Notes under the pieces: generated by a model
The model's database searches: none
What the model was told of the DNA's origin: nothing
What the model saw: only the letters and a program-made list of their open reading frames with translations
NCBI GenBank assembly: GCA_002371345.1
Contig: DFHY01000123.1
Coordinates: 1 to 8,630, forward strand
DNA length: 8,630 nucleotides
Reading direction: 5' to 3'
From: Lachnospiraceae bacterium UBA3711
GTDB taxonomy: Bacteria; Bacillota; Clostridia; Lachnospirales; Lachnospiraceae
Shown: piece by piece, positions 6,097 through 8,630 of the stretch
How positions within the stretch are numbered: the first letter of the stretch is position 1
How the letters are laid out: the number at the start of each line of letters is the position of its first letter
Made by a program: the position numbers and the translations under genes

Positions 6097-7311
6097 TTAG
6101 AACGAACCGCTCGTGTGTGAGCTTCCGCTTGAGGAATGCCCTCCTCCGCCTCCGGAGCTGCTCTTCTCTCTCGGGCTGTACACCCTCGATACTACCGTGC
6201 GGATATATCTGTCCTCCCTGCGGGTAAAGTTTACCTTGTCTCCCGCCACATATGTCGCGGCGTTCTGTGCTTTCTGAGTATTCTGCATCGATGAGCGCAC
6301 AAGAGCGGTTATTCCGTAACCGAACAGCAGCGCCAGTGCCAGCGGCACCACTATGCCCACCATGAATCCCATAGTGTCGTTGCGGAAGCTGATAGCATGT
6401 CCCTTTGAAGCCACGCTCAGCACCTTCTCGACGCCGTCCAGATAGTCATTGACTCCTTCCGCCCAGCTGTTTCCCTTGAAGTCCTCCAGAAAAGCATCAC
6501 GGACCTTCTCCCTGCCATATGTCGGGAACGCCCAGTCCGCGTAGTCGCCGGAGATACAGATATCATACTTACGGCAGTCAAAGGCTACCGTAAGAAGAAC
6601 TGAATCCTTCCAGTCCTCATTATGGCTCTCCACCTGTTCTTCCTTATACTCAGTACTTCCGATGCCTATGGAATAGCCTGAACGGATCTCCTCGGAGAGA
6701 GTCTCGATACTGCCGGTCCGTGTATAATCATCCCTCCTGTCCACGAGCACGACATAGACGCCGACGCCATACTTATCGGAAAGCTCCTTCGCTCTGTCCG
6801 TTAAGCCTGCAAACTGGGATTCGGTCAGTACTCCCGCCTGATCCGTCACAGGCGGAAGATCCTTCCCCCAGTTCCCGGGAGACAGGTTATACACCGGAAG
6901 GATACTGTTGTCAAACCTGAACACATATCTGTACTTCCCGTATACCCCGGTGATCGTGCCGTTGTCATAAGTTCCTGTGAAGGTATTTCCCTTATGATCG
7001 GTAAATGAGAAATTCGGGGCGTCATACGTCCATCTGATTGTGAACGCCGCTTCATTATACAGAAAGACTCCGGTCCCGTCATCGTTCAGAGCAATGTAAT
7101 CATCCGCCCACGAATCCTCACTGCCAGCTCCCGAAGCCTGGGTTCCGGCCATCTCCCGAGACGATACGGTATACAGGCTTGGATAATCTGACTGAGCCGA
7201 GCCATCGGGCTTTTCAGGCTCATCGGCATGGACAGACAGCACCGACGGCATCAGGATCATGACGGCGAGCAGAACAGTCAGGACAGTTATTCTTCTTCTA
7301 ATCCTCTTCAT
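6097..7311 (-). CDS. TPM-domain membrane or secreted protein (YdjH/YgcG-like)
   Basis: This 404-residue envelope protein is of unknown biochemical function. Residues 1-29 form a signal peptide: basic MKRIRRR, a hydrophobic core, then SVHA as a likely cleavage site. Residues about 67-135 look like a small beta-rich domain (alternating hydrophobics, DDGTG, GTYDNGTITG). The TPM domain spans about 150-300 (PPVTDQAGVLTE, VGVYVVLVDRRDDYT, DSVLLTVAFD). One membrane segment follows at about 315-337. The cytoplasmic-side tail ends in GGGGGHSSSGSSHTSGSF. This layout, with a Gly/Ser-rich tail, matches YgcG/YdjH-type proteins. Some TPM domains have been called phosphatases, but activity cannot be inferred here. 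GAGGAGG (7320-7326) lies 8 bases before ATG 7311 and overlaps the upstream stop codon, implying translational coupling. The stop codon abuts the palindromic element. Confidence 0.85.
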   Translation of the reverse strand: MKRIRRRITVLTVLLAVMILMPSVLSVHADEPEKPDGSAQSDYPSLYTVSSREMAGTQASGAGSEDSWADDYIALNDDGTGVFLYNEAAFTIRWTYDAPNFSFTDHKGNTFTGTYDNGTITGVYGKYRYVFRFDNSILPVYNLSPGNWGKDLPPVTDQAGVLTESQFAGLTDRAKELSDKYGVGVYVVLVDRRDDYTRTGSIETLSEEIRSGYSIGIGSTEYKEEQVESHNEDWKDSVLLTVAFDCRKYDICISGDYADWAFPTYGREKVRDAFLEDFKGNSWAEGVNDYLDGVEKVLSVASKGHAISFRNDTMGFMVGIVVPLALALLFGYGITALVRSSMQNTQKAQNAATYVAGDKVNFTRREDRYIRTVVSRVYSPREKSSSGGGGGHSSSGSSHTSGSF

Positions 7312-7319
7312 AACCGCTA

Positions 7320-7326
7320 CCTCCTC
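7320..7326 (-). promoter_or_regulatory. Ribosome binding site overlapping the upstream stop codon
   Basis: GAGGAGG for the TPM gene overlaps the TGA (7325-7327) of the zinc-ribbon gene. Ribosomes finishing the first gene would stop on the site used for the second, a usual arrangement for balanced synthesis of partner proteins. Confidence 0.8.
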
Positions 7327-8494
7327 AGAATCCGCTCAGTATAAACTGGACAATAAAATAAAACACTACGAACAACGCCCCTGTTATGCCGGTAAACAGT
7401 CCGAAGAAACGGCCCTTTGCCACAGGCAGGTCGCCGACGAACTTCCCGGTCTGCCCGTTCATGGCGTACAGGTAATTCTTGCCGTCCCATGCCACCTTCA
7501 GAATATATACAGGCAGCAGTGCGTAATGGACCTCGCCTTTCTCGAACGAAACCCTGCTTCCATACGGCAGGACACTGGTGTAAGGGCCCTTCTGCGCATC
7601 CCTGTGCGCGATATTCTGTGCACTCGCAACCGCCCTGTTCTTCGCCCTGTCCGAGCTCTCCTCGATCGAGACATCGCTCCTGTCCGCAAGATATCCCGGA
7701 AGGTATGAAGTCGCGAATGCCTTCATCTGGGAATAATCATATGGCTCCAGGCTGTCCATCAGGTCATCCGGCATATTCCTCGAGGCGTCCGTCGGAATCC
7801 CTCTGTAGCCCACCTCGAGGGATCTTCTTATCGAGAATTCCCTGGTTCTCGTGACGATATAGTCGCCCTCCCGGTTTGACGTCGATACTGATCCGAGGAA
7901 CGAGTAATCACCGCTCACATGACTGTCAAACAGCCAGAACGGGATATAGATGCCGCGCAGCTTCTCCACGGTGCTGTTTGTGGAAAAGGTTTTTGGAAGA
8001 AGGATCTTCCTCTTGCAGTACTTCCTGTAGGCCTCCATCGCGGCGTTCTGATCCAGCTTGAAGGGAATAATGTACTGCGGTCTCATCTGTCCGCTCAGCT
8101 GTGAGGGGATGATCGTCGGATTGCCGCAGTACGGGCATGACGTCGCGGCGGTTGAAGCCTCGGCCAATATCTCTCCTCCGCAGCTCTGGCATGTATACGC
8201 CACCATATTCGCCGAATCCTCGCCCCAGTCCGCCGGTATAGTTGACGAATCCCACTTGCCGCCGACCGTAATCTCATCACCCTTGTGCGACATGACGTCG
8301 GCCTCGGCCTGCTGTTCATATTCCACGTTCTGGTTCTTGTCGGCAGCGTCGTACTCATCCGAATACATCGATGAGATCTCATCCGGAGTATATACCGACA
8401 GACAGTAATCACACTTCAGCTTCCCGCTGGCTGAGTCATAATGCAGAGGGCCTCCGCAGGAAGGGCATTTATAGTTTACAGTTTGACTTGCCAT
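7325..8494 (-). CDS. Double zinc-ribbon protein with C-terminal membrane anchor (YdjG-like)
   Basis: This 389-residue protein carries two Cys4 zinc ribbons. The first is CPSC (C10, C13) paired with CDYC (C28, C31); the second is CQSC (C102, C105) paired with CPYC (C120, C123). Between them lies an acidic, polar linker. A long soluble region (about 138-360) follows, with IIPFKLD, GIYIPFWLFD, and HYALLPVYILK ahead of a YLYAMNGQTGKFVGDLP motif. One membrane helix at about 364-386 ends the protein. Databases often label such proteins TFIIB-type zinc ribbon proteins, but there is no sign of a transcription role. The layout matches B. subtilis YdjG, and the next gene matches YdjH. The open frame begins at 8527, but ATG 8494 has AAGGAG 6 bases upstream and starts directly before the first ribbon. 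It is the first gene of a two-gene unit. Confidence 0.85.
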   Translation of the reverse strand: MASQTVNYKCPSCGGPLHYDSASGKLKCDYCLSVYTPDEISSMYSDEYDAADKNQNVEYEQQAEADVMSHKGDEITVGGKWDSSTIPADWGEDSANMVAYTCQSCGGEILAEASTAATSCPYCGNPTIIPSQLSGQMRPQYIIPFKLDQNAAMEAYRKYCKRKILLPKTFSTNSTVEKLRGIYIPFWLFDSHVSGDYSFLGSVSTSNREGDYIVTRTREFSIRRSLEVGYRGIPTDASRNMPDDLMDSLEPYDYSQMKAFATSYLPGYLADRSDVSIEESSDRAKNRAVASAQNIAHRDAQKGPYTSVLPYGSRVSFEKGEVHYALLPVYILKVAWDGKNYLYAMNGQTGKFVGDLPVAKGRFFGLFTGITGALFVVFYFIVQFILSGF

Positions 8495-8500
8495 ATCTTT

Positions 8501-8506
8501 CTCCTT
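8501..8506 (-). promoter_or_regulatory. Ribosome binding site fixing the zinc-ribbon protein start
   Basis: AAGGAG on the minus strand is 6 bases before ATG 8494. The longer frame from 8527 has no comparable site and would place a non-conserved-looking hydrophobic stretch before the ribbon. Confidence 0.85.
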
Positions 8507-8530
8507 GCAGGCGAATAATAAAACCAATGT

Positions 8531-8553
8531 CAGAGACAGGAGTACTGCCTCTG
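8531..8553 (-). other. Imperfect hairpin in the leader of the zinc-ribbon gene
   Basis: CAGAG (8531-8535) and CTCTG (8549-8553) pair, with an inner CAG/CTG stem after one mismatch and a short loop. It lies about 25 bases upstream of the ribosome binding site. There is no T-run, so it is not a terminator. It may be a leader structure or chance. Confidence 0.3.
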
Positions 8554-8587
8554 ATTCATCTCATGTCTTTGGACACCGGAATTCCTC

Positions 8588-8624
8588 GTCAGAGATTAAG
8601 CAGTCTGACTCTTATGTTATACCA
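8588..8624 (-). promoter_or_regulatory. Possible extended -10 and inverted repeat upstream of the zinc-ribbon gene
   Basis: On the minus strand TGGTATAAC (8616-8624) resembles an extended -10 element. The matching -35 would lie beyond the window edge. A perfect 6-bp inverted repeat, GTCAGA (8588-8593) and TCTGAC (8604-8609) with a 10-base spacer, begins at about the predicted start of transcription (near 8609). It could be an operator or a 5'-terminal stem in the RNA. The leader to ATG 8494 would be about 115 bases. Confidence 0.4.
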
Positions 8625-8630
8625 TAAGCA

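Overview
This window looks like chromosomal DNA of a mid-GC Gram-positive anaerobe of the Clostridia, most likely a member of the Lachnospiraceae. The evidence is the gene order apt-rel-metallo-hydrolase-hemZ-aspS, the strong GGAGG-type ribosome binding sites, and the sequence flavour of Rel, HemZ and AspRS. The assignment is an inference from memory of these families, not a database result. All eight recognised genes lie on the minus strand, so transcription runs from high to low coordinates. No tRNA, rRNA, CRISPR array or transposase gene was seen.

Right part (8630 to 6097): a possible promoter and structured leader precede two tightly coupled genes. The first encodes a double zinc-ribbon protein with one C-terminal membrane segment. 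The second encodes a secreted or membrane-anchored TPM-domain protein with an extra N-terminal beta-rich domain and a Gly/Ser/His tail. The pair resembles YdjG and YdjH of Bacillus subtilis, which work with PspA and an SPFH protein in envelope stress. No PspA or SPFH gene is visible here.

Middle (6096 to 5553): a 155-bp imperfect palindrome with MITE-like ends abuts the stop codon of the TPM gene. It is followed by a small single-domain cupin gene.

Left part (5534 to 1): a good sigma-A-type promoter opens a compact housekeeping operon. It contains apt (adenine salvage), rel (bifunctional (p)ppGpp synthetase/hydrolase), a glyoxalase-II-like metallo-hydrolase starting directly at the rel stop codon, hemZ (radical SAM, coproporphyrinogen-dehydrogenase family) and the 5' end of aspS. 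Two hairpins sit between the metallo-hydrolase and hemZ and may attenuate or process the transcript. The cluster joins purine salvage, the stringent response and tRNA charging. recJ, dtd and hisS, which flank or interrupt related clusters in other Firmicutes, are absent from these positions.

Three genes have long in-frame N-terminal extensions that are probably not translated. For apt, the cupin and the zinc-ribbon gene I chose internal ATGs that have strong ribosome binding sites. No stretch of more than 300 bases lacks a gene.
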